A DNA stretch of 64,000 nt from Pelecanus crispus (lineage: Eukaryota; Chordata; Aves; Pelecaniformes; Pelecanidae): assembly GCF_030463565.1 (NCBI RefSeq), contig NC_134655.1, positions 10,118,372 through 10,182,371 of the forward strand. Direction: 5' to 3'. Each line of letters starts with the position of its first letter. Within the stretch, counting starts at the first letter, position 1. Positions 42,461 through 52,300 of the stretch are shown here, piece after piece. Below the pieces are notes generated by a model. It saw only the letters and a list, made by a program, of their open reading frames with translations, made no database searches and was not told the DNA's origin. A program made the position numbers and the translations under genes.

Positions 42461-43826
42461 GCTCCGTTCACGCCAGTAATTTTAACTCTTTGCTATCCAG
42501 GTCATATACTGAGCTTCTCCATCGTACCAATTATCATGAGCCCATTCTTCTGAGAATTTGGGACTCAGACTTATTCCATGCATTTTTAAGTAATCTGTGA
42601 TACTACTTGCCATCCTACCAACTACGCCGATTTGTTGGACGGACGCAGATTTGTGAATCCTGCTGACTATGTTAATTTGTCATGAATGAGTGACTTTACA
42701 CAGTTTGATTTAGTAGCCGTTTAGAATTTTCTTGTGGCAAACCACAGGATTTCATTGTGATATTTTAATAGCACTCAATCATCAGTCGATTAACAAAGTG
42801 ATTAGGCAAAATTAATCAAAACAGCAACCTAGCTGAATATTCGAAGATGGCAAGGTTCACTCTATTACTACGTGGAAGAAGTGCACAAAGGAGAATTAAG
42901 TTACACTGAGTTAGAATGATTCACAGGGAGATCGTGGGTGTGGGAGATAAGGGGGACCCTCCCGTTGAGTCACAAGGTTCAAAACAGACCCCCTTGCTTT
43001 CCAAACTCCTTCTCAGAGAGGAGTCCAGCTGTGGCTGGGTCCAATCTTAGTCTCAGACTCGGTCAATGGTTTATGTGAATAAGGATAATGTATATATATA
43101 ACTAGCAGTATAAGACTTACTTTGTAATTAAATCATACATTGACAAGCTAATTGATTTCTACATGCATACACACAGACATGAATATATATATATTTATAT
43201 ACATACATATATATAAAAAGGTATACCTGTTAAAAATTCCCCTCAAGTTGAGTGAAATATTCATGTTGAACGTCTTGGCATTTCTCAGCGGGTGAGGGTT
43301 GAGCCTCAAGGAGTGAAGGGTTTCAGCACAGGCTCCACTGTTGGTCTTCAGCAATGGACCTCCAGTTTCTGCAAACTTTAAGAGTTTGCTAGCTCCAAAG
43401 GCGTCCCGCTCAGAGGGACATGCTGGTGCAGCCTGCTGCAGTCCAGGACAGCTCAAAGGGCCCCACTTAGGACTGCTGTTTTACAGGATTGTGAGGCGAT
43501 TGGCTTTAGTCATCAGTAAATTTCCATCCGAGCCACAATCCAGGTCAGTAATTACTGGAATTCCAGGAACGATGATACCACTCCACTCGGTTATGTTTCA
43601 AGGCTGTCAGGGGATAACTGATTGTTCTCACTCCCTGCGTCAACCATGTAGGAGTTTGTGATAAGGACAGGGCCGCTCTCTGCATCAACCATGTAGGAGT
43701 TTCTCGTACAATTAAGGGGCGCCTAACGGACCAACTCACTACACAAAGGCCGCAGTCTGGCAGGAATCCCAGAGGTCATAAAGTGGTCGAAGAGAGAGAA
43801 GTTGGGGTGGGGGATGCACCACCACA
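42461..43826 (-). mobile_element. ERV-associated 1.3-kb direct repeat, copy A
   Basis: Matches copy B at 46,222-47,537 in the same orientation. The spacing is 3,761 bp at the left edge, 3,757 bp through the core and 3,712 bp at the right edge, because of two small indels and a 45-bp insertion in copy A. In the core I count only a handful of substitutions over about 1.1 kb. The last 100 bp or so on the low-coordinate side reads, on the minus strand, into the start of the protease-like frame seen intact next to copy B. The repeat could be an LTR plus leader of one proviral family or part of a tandem proviral unit. I could not identify TG...CA ends, a primer-binding site or a target duplication, so it is not called an LTR outright. 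The 102-codon minus frames in both copies are not supported as genes. Confidence 0.75.
43640..43710 (+). repeat. 45-bp internal duplication private to copy A
   Basis: The block containing 'caaccatgtaggagttt' occurs twice in tandem in copy A (about 43,639 and 43,685) but only once in copy B (about 47,398). This accounts for the 45-bp change in spacing between the copies. Confidence 0.85.
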
Positions 43827-43959
43827 GTCCACCTGGTGACTAAAGTCAACCCATCTCACCCATAGAGTGGCTGCATGGTCGCCTCTTGCCTCTGTGCCTA
43901 TAAATAGATTAATGCCATATTTCAATTGTAGTTTTGAAGGAAATTTTTGGTCAGTTTAC

Positions 43960-44345
43960 TCAGTTATCAAGGTTTGGTTAAATGTGATTGAACAGTTTTA
44001 TATATGCGAGGAGGTTTTTGTAACAATCTTGGCTGTCTAGCTCTTCTCCACACTCTACCATATAGAACTATATTCAACAGCAAACATCATACAGTAAAAA
44101 TGGGTAAGATTACAATAGCATGCAATAGTCGATTCAGAATTCCTGTTGCAGTTGGTGACCATACAAATAAGGTATCCTACCACTGATGTTCCATCTTTTT
44201 TCACTTGTTCTAGAATATGATGTATCTTTTCTGTGTCTTGATGGATGGTAATCAGAGTTTTTTGTCCATTGTTCTGAATTTTCTTCAGCAGTTGATTCAG
44301 GTCATTATGTTGCAACATTTTCCTCACCAATGTGAGATTCACTCT
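43960..44345 (-). pseudogene. ERV envelope transmembrane-subunit remnant
   Basis: The minus-strand frame 44342-44055 begins with a Gln/Asn/Leu-rich helical stretch that looks like the coiled-coil part of a retroviral TM ectodomain. After a frame shift near 44,180, a second minus frame carries a WSPTATGI motif followed by a hydrophobic, membrane-spanning-like segment and then a basic Arg-rich tail (about 44,000-44,060). The combination fits an Env TM C-terminal half. It is broken by at least one frameshift and lacks the surface subunit. Which neighbouring ERV piece it belongs to is unclear, because the LTR at 44,378-44,709 separates it from pol. Confidence 0.65.
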
Positions 44346-44377
44346 GTTGTCTCACAAAGAGAGTTCGTTACCTTGTG

Positions 44378-44709
44378 TGCAACAGTCCAATCCACACACT
44401 GAGTCGAGATACCGATTTTATTTCATTTCTGTGCAGAGATAGGTGCTAGGTGGTAATTCCACAAAGCTAGCACACTGGACAAGACTTTCTGCGCCTTATT
44501 TATACACAAAACTTACAGAGTTAGTAACTATTCTTTTTATGATGATTGGTAGTAATTATCATCCTATCTGCTATTGGTCAACTATATTCTAATTAGCATC
44601 GCTTGCTATGTAAATTAGCACACATGCTCCTTATGGCAGGGGGAGGGTGGGGGGGTGGGAGGTGAAGGGTGGCAAATCCTTTTGGTCCTAAATTGAGTTG
44701 GTGGTTGCA
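44378..44709 (-). mobile_element. ERV long terminal repeat (about 330 bp)
   Basis: Minus-strand LTR. It starts TGCAACC at 44,709 and ends CTGTTGCA at 44,378, giving the terminal inverted pair TGCAAC/GTTGCA. Inside are a TATA box (TATAAATAAGG, reverse complement of 44,494-44,504) and, about 80 bp downstream, an AATAAA poly(A) signal (reverse complement of 44,417-44,422), in the expected U3-R-U5 order. A purine stretch (acagggggagat) just upstream on the minus strand resembles a polypurine tract, which would make this a 3' LTR of the pol-bearing provirus at higher coordinates. A possible alternative U5 end lies near 44,325 (tctcaca, then ttggtgagg). No matching 5' LTR is visible in the window. 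Confidence 0.7.
44639..44660 (+). repeat. G-rich tract inside the LTR U3
   Basis: Four or more closely spaced runs of at least three G on the plus strand (gggggagggtgggggggtgg), a G-quadruplex-type pattern, located in the U3 part of the LTR upstream of its TATA box. Confidence 0.8.
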
Positions 44710-44929
44710 ATCTCCCCCTGTCAGAATTACCTTTCCCCCAGTTACTGTTTTTTGGCAATTGTCCAGTTTTTCCGGCACCTTCTGGGGTAGGATATTCCCT
44801 TTTATCAGTTTCTCAGTACTTCTTCAAGGTCTAGTTGCTCCAGGATGTCTTTGGTTAAAGGATACTAAATGTTTGTTCTTCTGATTAGGGATGATTAAGT
44901 GTCCTTTACTTGCCAGCTTACAAAAACAT

Positions 44930-45300
44930 CTTGGCCTGATATGATGTTAGCTAAGCTTAGGAGTTAGCCTTCAACAATTCCAATGGGGGTAGGTGATAGA
45001 TCTTTGACCACAGGCTAAGAGGAGCAGCATTGCTAGGGTTTGGAATAGTAACATGAATGCAGCATTTCTGTTCGCCATCCTGCGGGGTGCTGCAAAAGGA
45101 AAAAAAAACCAAAACAAAACTGTTTCAGTGGGGATAGTCTGAACAGGTTACCCCTTTTATGATACAGGATAAATCCACCTTGTAGTAATTCTGGGTTTTG
45201 TACCACTGTTATCAATGGCTTCCCAAGCAAGTGTGCCAGGAGGTTTACTCAGAGTCATAGGCACATTTCCAATTTGTGGTAAATTAACCATAACTGTTCT
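44930..45300 (-). pseudogene. ERV envelope leader / surface-subunit remnant
   Basis: A minus-strand ATG at 45,078 opens a short frame of about 24 codons with a leucine-rich hydrophobic core resembling an Env signal peptide. It is followed by decayed sequence with several stops. It lies directly downstream of the point near 45,300 where reverse transcriptase homology stops, so RNase H, integrase and most of env are missing: a large internal deletion joins pol to env. The assignment rests on position and the signal-peptide-like segment, not on a recognised Env motif. Confidence 0.45.
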
Positions 45301-45870
45301 ATTTTATTTAGGGTGTCTGGTGGGATTGTCACATTACCTGCAATACACCAAATACCCAAAAACTTTACCTCTCTGCTTGGTTTCTGACACTTCTCAGGTG
45401 GGATTTCAACTTCTGCTTTATGTAGTGCTTGCCATACTGCTGCTGCTGTTTCCCCTGCCTCCTCAGGGGAACTTCCTCCGATTAGAATATCATCTATATA
45501 TTGGTATAGTTTCACATTCTGAGGAAGTGTGACTGTTTGCAACAGTTCAGCAAGCGCAGCATGAGCAATTGTAGGTGAGTGTTTACATCCCCGTGGGAGT
45601 CGGTTAAAGGTATATTGTATACCTTCCCAGGTAAATGCAAATTTTTCTTTATTGTCCTCCTGCAAGGGGACCATAAAGAACATATCTTTCACATCTAGCG
45701 CTGCCATCCACAGGTGTGCAGCTGCTTGTAGTGTGGCCATTAAGGTAGCAATATTGGGGACTGCAGCTGCTAGCGGAACTGTGTTGGCATTTAGATGCCT
45801 ATAATCAATTGTCAGACGTCATCTCCCATCCGGCTTTTGGACTGGCCAGACTGGTGAATTGTATGGGGAG
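45255..45870 (-). pseudogene. ERV reverse transcriptase fragment (pol)
   Basis: The 161-codon minus frame 45740-45255 has clear RT blocks: DVKDMFF (block A, residues 16-22), FAFTWEG near residue 35, the RLPRGCKHSP block at residues 47-56, and the catalytic YIDD box at residues 81-84 (codons at 45,489-45,500). EVKFLGI follows near residue 123. Upstream sequence to about 45,870 continues in the same frame through a TGA at 45,819-45,821. The fingers and palm are present, the thumb is cut, and RNase H and integrase are missing. Block sequences are closest to my recollection of class III (ERV-L-like) avian elements, but the class is not certain. Non-functional. Confidence 0.9.
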
Positions 45871-46094
45871 TGGGCTCTGGAGATAGTTTGTAATTTTTCT
45901 AAATCAGCTATAACTTTAGAAATTCCATCTCATGCTGCAGCAGAAATTGGGCACTGTGGTACGTTAGTAACTTTTGAATTAGGGAGTGCAGGGGCTGCAT
46001 GGAGTAAACACCCTGTAGCCTCTTGATCTTTATCGGGGCGAGGATTACTATTTGAACCAAAGGACCATATAGTACCATCTGGGAGACACGAGGT

Positions 46095-46240
46095 TCAGCC
46101 ATTCAAAATATCAAAGCCCAAAATATTTTTGTTATGATTTTTCACTGCAAAGTGGGTAGACAGCATGTGTTTTTCACCCAGGAGCCATAAACTAACCTTT
46201 GCAGTTTGACAAATAGCACTTGTTCCATTCACTCCAGTAA
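46095..46240 (-). pseudogene. ERV protease C-terminal fragment
   Basis: On the minus strand, upstream of the RT frame, is a segment containing NILGFDILNG, a typical retroviral protease C-terminal motif, followed immediately by an in-frame TGA (46,095-46,097). The linker that leads into RT runs from there to about 45,930, where another in-frame TGA sits at 45,930-45,932. The protease active-site region (DTG/DSG) is not present; the frame is cut where copy B of the 1.3-kb repeat begins. Confidence 0.7.
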
Positions 46241-47537
46241 TTTTAACTCTGCCATCTGGGTCATATATTGAGCTTCTCCATCATGCCAATTATCATGAGC
46301 CCATTCTTCTGAGAATTTGGGACTCAGACTTATTCCATGCGTTTTTAAGTAATCTGTGATACTACTTGCCATCCTACCAACTACGCCGATTTGTTGGACG
46401 GACGCAGATTTGTGAATCCTGCTGACTATGTTAATTTGTCATGAATGAGTGACTACACAGTTTGATTTAGTAGCCGTTTAGAATTTTCTTGTGGCAAACC
46501 ACAGGATTTCATTGTGATATTTTAATAGCACTCAATCATCAGTCGATTAACAAAGTGATTAGGCAAAATTAATCAAAACAGCAACCTAGTTGAATATTCG
46601 AAGATGGCAAGGTTCACTCTATTACTACGTGGAAGAAGTGCACAAAGGAGAATTAAGTTACACTGAGTTAGAATGATTCACAGGGAGATCGTGGGTGTGG
46701 GAGATAAGGGGGACCCTCCCGTTGAGTCACAAGGTTCAAAACAGACCCCCTTGCTTTCCAAACTCCTTCTCAGAGAGGAGTCCAGCTGTGGCTGGGTCCA
46801 ATCTTAGTCTCAGACTCGGTCAATGGTTTATGTGAATAAGGATAATGTATATATATAACTAGCAGTATAAGACTTACTTTGTAATTAAATCATACATTGA
46901 CAAGCTAATTGATTTCTACATGCATACACACAGACATGAATATATATATATTTATATACATACATATATATAAAAAGGTATACCTGTTAAAAATTCCCCT
47001 CAAGTTGAGTGAAATATTCACGTTGAACGTCTTGGCATTTCTCAGCGGGTGAGGGTTGAGCCTCAAGGAGTGAAGGGTTTCAGCACAGGCTCCACTGTTG
47101 GTCTTCAGCAATGGACCTCCAGTTTCTGCAAACTTTAAGAGTTTGCTAGCTCCAAAGGCGTCCCGCTCAGAGGGACATGCTGGTGCAGCCTGCTGCAGTC
47201 CAGGACAGCTCAAAGGGCCCCACTTAGGACTGCTGTTTTACAGGATTGTGAGGCGATTGGCTTTAGTCATCAGTAAATTTCCATCCGAGCCACAATCCAG
47301 GTCAGTAATTACTGGAATTCCAGGAACGATGATACCACTCCACTCGGTTATGTTTCAAGGCTGTCAGGGGATAACTGATTGTTCTCACTCCCTGCGTCAA
47401 CCATGTAGGAGTTTCTGGTACAATTAAGGGGCGCCTAACGGACCAACTCACTACACAAAGGCTGCAGTCTGGCAGGAATCCCAGAGGTCATAAAACAGTT
47501 GAAGAGAGAAAAGGTGGTGGAGGGATGTACCACCACA
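46222..47537 (-). mobile_element. ERV-associated 1.3-kb direct repeat, copy B
   Basis: Partner of copy A. On its low-coordinate side it runs without a break into the protease and RT remnants, so in the minus orientation it occupies the 5' position of the provirus. It contains the same AT-rich tract (about 46,938-46,973) and the same short open frames as copy A. The outermost 45 bp at the high-coordinate end is recognisably related to copy A but diverged. Homology stops near 47,537 and ordinary sequence follows. Confidence 0.75.
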
Positions 47538-49110
47538 AACATCTTTACAACGAAGCTGTTACATGGAAAAGGGACAGGGCCCAAATCCATGCACTATGCT
47601 CCTGACGACTGTGCCACTAGGGGGAATATAAGCCTTGCTGTGTCTTTTTCATCTCACCTCCTCCTCTTACATTGCATATATTTTGCTTGTGCTTATCTTG
47701 TTCTGGTGCTGCTAGGTACGGTTACTGCAGATGCATTGATTTCTAACTGTTAAATACAGTTTTTTTACTAGTATGTGTCCCTTTGTCAGAATGTTATGTG
47801 ACATTAAAAGCAGTTGTACTGTCAATGACATGGAAACAGAAGGAATTTATTACCCTTCAAATCAAAATCATGAAGCAACATATGAAAGCTTAACTTTCTC
47901 CAGAGCACAGCTCTCTCTCCATAATCACCATCAGCCATGAGGATCTTCATGTCACATGCACATTTCAGGTGTGACAGGGACCCAAAATTCACGTAGCAGG
48001 AACCTGGTTTTATTTTTGTCAAAATGTCTATATACATACTTCACCGTTCGTAAAAATAATATCAAGAAAGAGCAAATACACATCAGATTTGGAAGGCAAA
48101 CAGAGCCCTATTCAGTCTCCATCATTCTGCTGCTCCACATCAAAAAAAATCATAATACTTTTGCTTACAAAATTATAACCAAATATTCTTTAATATAATG
48201 CTACTGGCAATGGTTGCAATATGAGGCTTCAAAGCTCCTGCATATAGTTATGCCTGACCATCAGTAAGTACTCTGACAATTTCATGAGACTGCCCATATG
48301 CATATTCTACCCCTATTATACTTGGATTTTAAGTTACGCCTTTTTTAGGACTGATGAAACTAAGAAAAATTTATTACATGGGGAATCCTTAAAGTACACA
48401 TAGTTTCTAAGAATCACTCATAATATTTGTTCTCCCTCCAGCTTAGGAGCAAAGCTCCATCCCCTCCCAGTTGTAAGTCTTGGAAATTCTGCTCCATGGA
48501 CTTCACAGACCCAAAGAAAAATGACCAGTGATTGCATTATTATAGAATCATCGGATCATAGAATGGGCGATACTGATTTCTGCTGACATTCTTTTAGGTA
48601 CTTGCTCTTACTTTGCATTCAGCTGCTGCAAACTGTTACATGTTTGTTTCTTTTATTTTTGTTACACTACAGGGAAACAGAATGAAATTGCATTTTGAAA
48701 TCACCTATCTTGGGAGACAGGTCATCCAAAGATCAAAGAAAGTTCTGTGGTGCAGTGATATACCACGGAGAGAAATGATGCCAGAGAAGACACTACCACT
48801 GTTTCCTCAAGTACTTTGTATTTTTGCCAAGCATATCTTTAAAGCAACTGCCCAACAACAGATTTCCCAAATCCTCTGCAGCCTAGTAAGGAATTAGTTG
48901 TTCTCCTCAGTGAGAGTAGCACTACTGTGCTACGGTGCTGTCCAATACTGAAACAGAGTAAGCTTGACACTTGCTACCAATTTAATGAATGACAACACTC
49001 TCTTCTTAATGCAGGTAATATTCTAAGACTGACCTCTAAGCTGAGACAGGCACTTAACTGCTATTTTTATATCCCTCCACACTGATGCTATATTAGTAAG
49101 AGAAGACTGG
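47538..49110. other. Intergenic DNA between the ERV cluster and FMR1NB
   Basis: Nothing coding is recognised. A short CR1-like 3' terminal motif (tatagaatcatcggatcata) occurs at 48,541-48,567 and is probably a tiny CR1 relic on the minus strand. Confidence 0.5.
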
Positions 49111-49111
49111 C

Positions 49112-49117
49112 TTTATT
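49112..49117 (-). terminator. FMR1NB: Predicted poly(A) signal of FMR1NB
   Basis: AATAAA on the minus strand (plus-strand tttatt), about 180 nt after the predicted stop codon and followed by a GT-rich stretch (cagtgtgg). This would give a short 3' UTR. It is a motif call only. Confidence 0.5.
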
Positions 49118-49297
49118 ATTCAGGAGTTGCCACAAACAGTTTTGCCTTTCAGTTGTACTAGTTTTTTTGTACAGGAGATATGGAATGAGCACGAAGAACT
49201 AAAGACCTTCTATTGCAAAATCAACAGCATTATCAAGGGTTGACAACATTGTATTACTTTGATACCAAAAAAACGCATCTCATTTTCTAGGGCATAC

Positions 49298-49351
49298 TCA
49301 AGTAATCCTGGTGTCCTTCTGCTTGAGGTCTTCAAGATCAGGTGGATGTTC
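49298..49351 (-). CDS. FMR1NB: FMR1NB exon 6 (C-terminus, frame uncertain)
   Basis: Good acceptor (tttttttccctttggtgtaaag|GAAC) 662 bp after exon 5. Joined with the 12-A homopolymer as written, the frame adds only four residues and stops at 49,338-49,340. With one base fewer in the A-run, the frame reads EHPPDLEDLKQKDTRIT and stops at the TGA at 49,298-49,300. That acidic/polar tail is plausible beside the human ending EEHGDE. The exon itself is likely; the frame is not settled. Confidence 0.6.
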   Translation of the reverse strand, partial: EHPPDLEDLKQKDTRIT

Positions 49352-52300
49352 CTTTACACCAAAGGGAAAAAAAAAAGTACTAAATATCAGTATAATGAGA
49401 TTTAGGGACATCTTTACACTTTTGCCAAATCAATACTCTCCCTGAAATATTCCATTATTGTCTAATGACCTCACTGACACTTTTTTATTTCATTGTCACC
49501 TTTAGTAGGCTATAGTTTGGCATGCTCATGTGGAGTAGTCAACTACTCTTCAGCACTGAGGAAGAATGCCAAGACATGGAGCTATGTGAACATGTCAGCT
49601 GTAAAACACCCCTATCCATACAGGACAGATTTCTCGGTGCCTTGTAGATGGATCTGCAGCTCCTGAAAGCGGCAAAACCTTACTCTGCTTTTCCACTTTC
49701 CCATGCAACACAGTTTGCACATGGGATAAGGAACATGAAAATGGCAGAGGACCTAAACCTAGGACTGTAATATTGTCCATGGCTTGCTCTGCTGTCATTT
49801 AGCATCCCAGGACAGCAATCAAATTCTTGCAGACTCATTACTTCTCCCACAACAGAAACTGAAGTTGATCCTGGATAAACAGTGCCTTTTGACAAAGTCT
49901 ACTGGACTGGGAAGCAACAGGCATTTTGTACTGCATGTGTTCATGATTCTATACAGAATTGATATAACAATCCTGAACTGAAAGAACATAAGAATACTCC
50001 AAGGTTAGTTTACCTTTTTTTTTTTTGTTCTTGGGGTCCTTAGAGTCTTTCTTAAGTGAATTCAGTGAAAGGCCATAAACGCCTTCACTATGTGCTCTTT
50101 TCTTCCGCAAAATTTGCTCTACTTCGTTGTTTGCCTTTCGTAGAGGATTGATGCAGTGACTGCAACATATTAAAACAACAGCTGAAATTGGTTGACTTCC
50201 AAAGAAAGAATTTAGAGAAGATCACCTAGACTTTAGCTGTGAAATTTTAGCTCCAGTAAAAAAACCCATAAAGCTACAGTTGATTTCGGGGGCCATCACA
50301 AGATTTCATCACTAGAACACAAACAGATTAAGGCTAGGAAAAGCATTTCAACAAGCTTTTCCCATCTCTTACATTTTCTTCATGAATTTCAGCTCACCTT
50401 CTGATTCATCTAATGCAACCATGACCAGAAATTTCCCCAGTAACTAGTCCACCAAATTCTATGGCCTGCTTCCCACAGCTATACTAGGAATTCAGCAGAA
50501 GGAAATGAAGACTTTTCCAATTCTTACTCTATTTTAAAAATCTACACAGTATTATTCAAATATAGCACTAATTAAGTGCACCTGCATTGTCCTAACCTTT
50601 AGTGTCTTAACCTACCTGTCATTGCACGTGGTTGTTAATGAAGACTAACGAAACTGAGAGAAATAAGATGGGCTAGCGCAGTTATGGACACAGCAAAAGC
50701 ATCAGAGAACACAGCTCAAGAAAAGAGATATTACATTGATAGCACACAAGAGAAACTGTAAATTACCAGGGAACAGGCACATGCAGATTCTGCTTCCTGC
50801 ATGAAAAATAGCATTGGAAGGAGGCAAATACACAGTTCAGTAGGGATGGGGAAGTAACAAAGCCTCACTGACTCAGGAAATTACTAGTGCTGATCAGGTG
50901 TGGCAAGGGGAGGAGTACACAGCTCCCTCTATCAATTTTACAATTTACCAATTTTCCATGCTCCTGCATGTTCTTAGACTGGCCACATTATGGAATTACC
51001 TCTGCTGTCCTAGTGCTGGGCATCTCTTGAGGAACAGCCAGCCCTAGTTACATAGCACAAGTGCCTGCAAGAGCTTTCCAGGGCTAGTTGCCTAGGTTTG
51101 GTCTCCCTCTCCTCCTCTCTCTCTCTCTCTCTTCCCCCACCCCAATATAAATACAGACTCCTATGGAAAACCTTGGAATTTGCCATAGAAGAGGCACAGT
51201 GGAAGTAATCAATTACCTCAAATTTCATCAGCAAAAGCCCTGTTATTTTTTGATAACTCTAGAGAACAATTTTTACTTTTTTGCACAGCCAACGAAGCAC
51301 AGTTTTGGCATTGTATGTAGGACCCTCTCGACAATGACCATACAACATTGAAAACAAAAGAATTTCCATCCAGAGAGAAGGTTTTAGGCTCATTAAAGTA
51401 ATGCTTTTCAAAACTGTATCCTCTGTCAGCTGTCTCTAAAACTGGTAAAACTCAAAGTTACAATGTTATAAGATTGCTCCTTTCCTAGAACTCAAATATA
51501 TGATGTTGGAAATTAAAACCATTTAGCATCTGGTTAATCACTGCATTAAAAAACAAAGCAAAAAACAATTCATAGCTGAACAGCAATATTCCTAGTTTCA
51601 CCAGCTATGAAAAAGACACAGAAATGATCATTTAAATATTAATGTGAATTCTGTCAAAATGAACACATATTAATTCATTTTCCAGAAAATTTATGATAAT
51701 TTCATGTTAATTCTTTGCCTCCTGTTTTCAGAGTCACTGATGACTCAGTGCAGCTATCTGTATGCTGAACATCAGCTGTTGAGCGCAGCGTAAGATGTAA
51801 TGTGGAGATTTTCACAGCATGTTTTGTCTAAATGTGGAACTCCATAGCAAATAGCCATCTGCTAAGCAGCCACATTAGTAAAGTCTATGTGTGTGTGTAC
51901 GTGCATATATATGATCCCACACAGACTAATATCTTAGCAAAGCAAAAGTTTAACGCTTAGGGGAAAAAAAAAAATCTTCACAAAAAAGACAATTCTGTCA
52001 TATTAACCAAGCTATAGCATTAACCATTCAACATGAACTACCACCTTAGAAAAATAAAGCACAGTTATATTAATACAATCCATCTTAGTTTAATGATTTT
52101 GATGTTGTGGAGCTTATATTTTGTCATCATTATAAGAACATATACACACACTGAAACTCTTCACAATATCAAACACTAAACTGCTTGCATAGCACTCACA
52201 GGCTGTAATGTGCCCCATACATTAAAAAAAAAAAAAAAAAAGCACTGCACATTAGAAGCATTAGGGATAATTAATTTGCCTTTCTCCCAAGCATACTCCC

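Noticed and set aside
43148..43456. 102-codon minus ORF repeated at 46905-47213
   Set aside because: Present in both copies only because the 1.3-kb repeat is nearly identical. The C-terminus translates a TA-rich simple repeat and no protein family is recognised.
43341..43661. 106-codon plus ORF repeated at 47098-47427 (109 codons)
   Set aside because: Antisense to the other repeat frame, with no domain; a by-product of the duplicated non-coding sequence.
44378..44709. Simple solo LTR inserted into an older env sequence
   Set aside because: The flanks of the proposed LTR do not show a matching short target duplication, and a polypurine-like tract abuts its 5' end, which favours a proviral 3' LTR.
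45215..45532. 105-codon plus-strand hydrophobic ORF
   Set aside because: Antisense shadow of the reverse transcriptase fragment, which carries the YIDD and other RT motifs on the minus strand.
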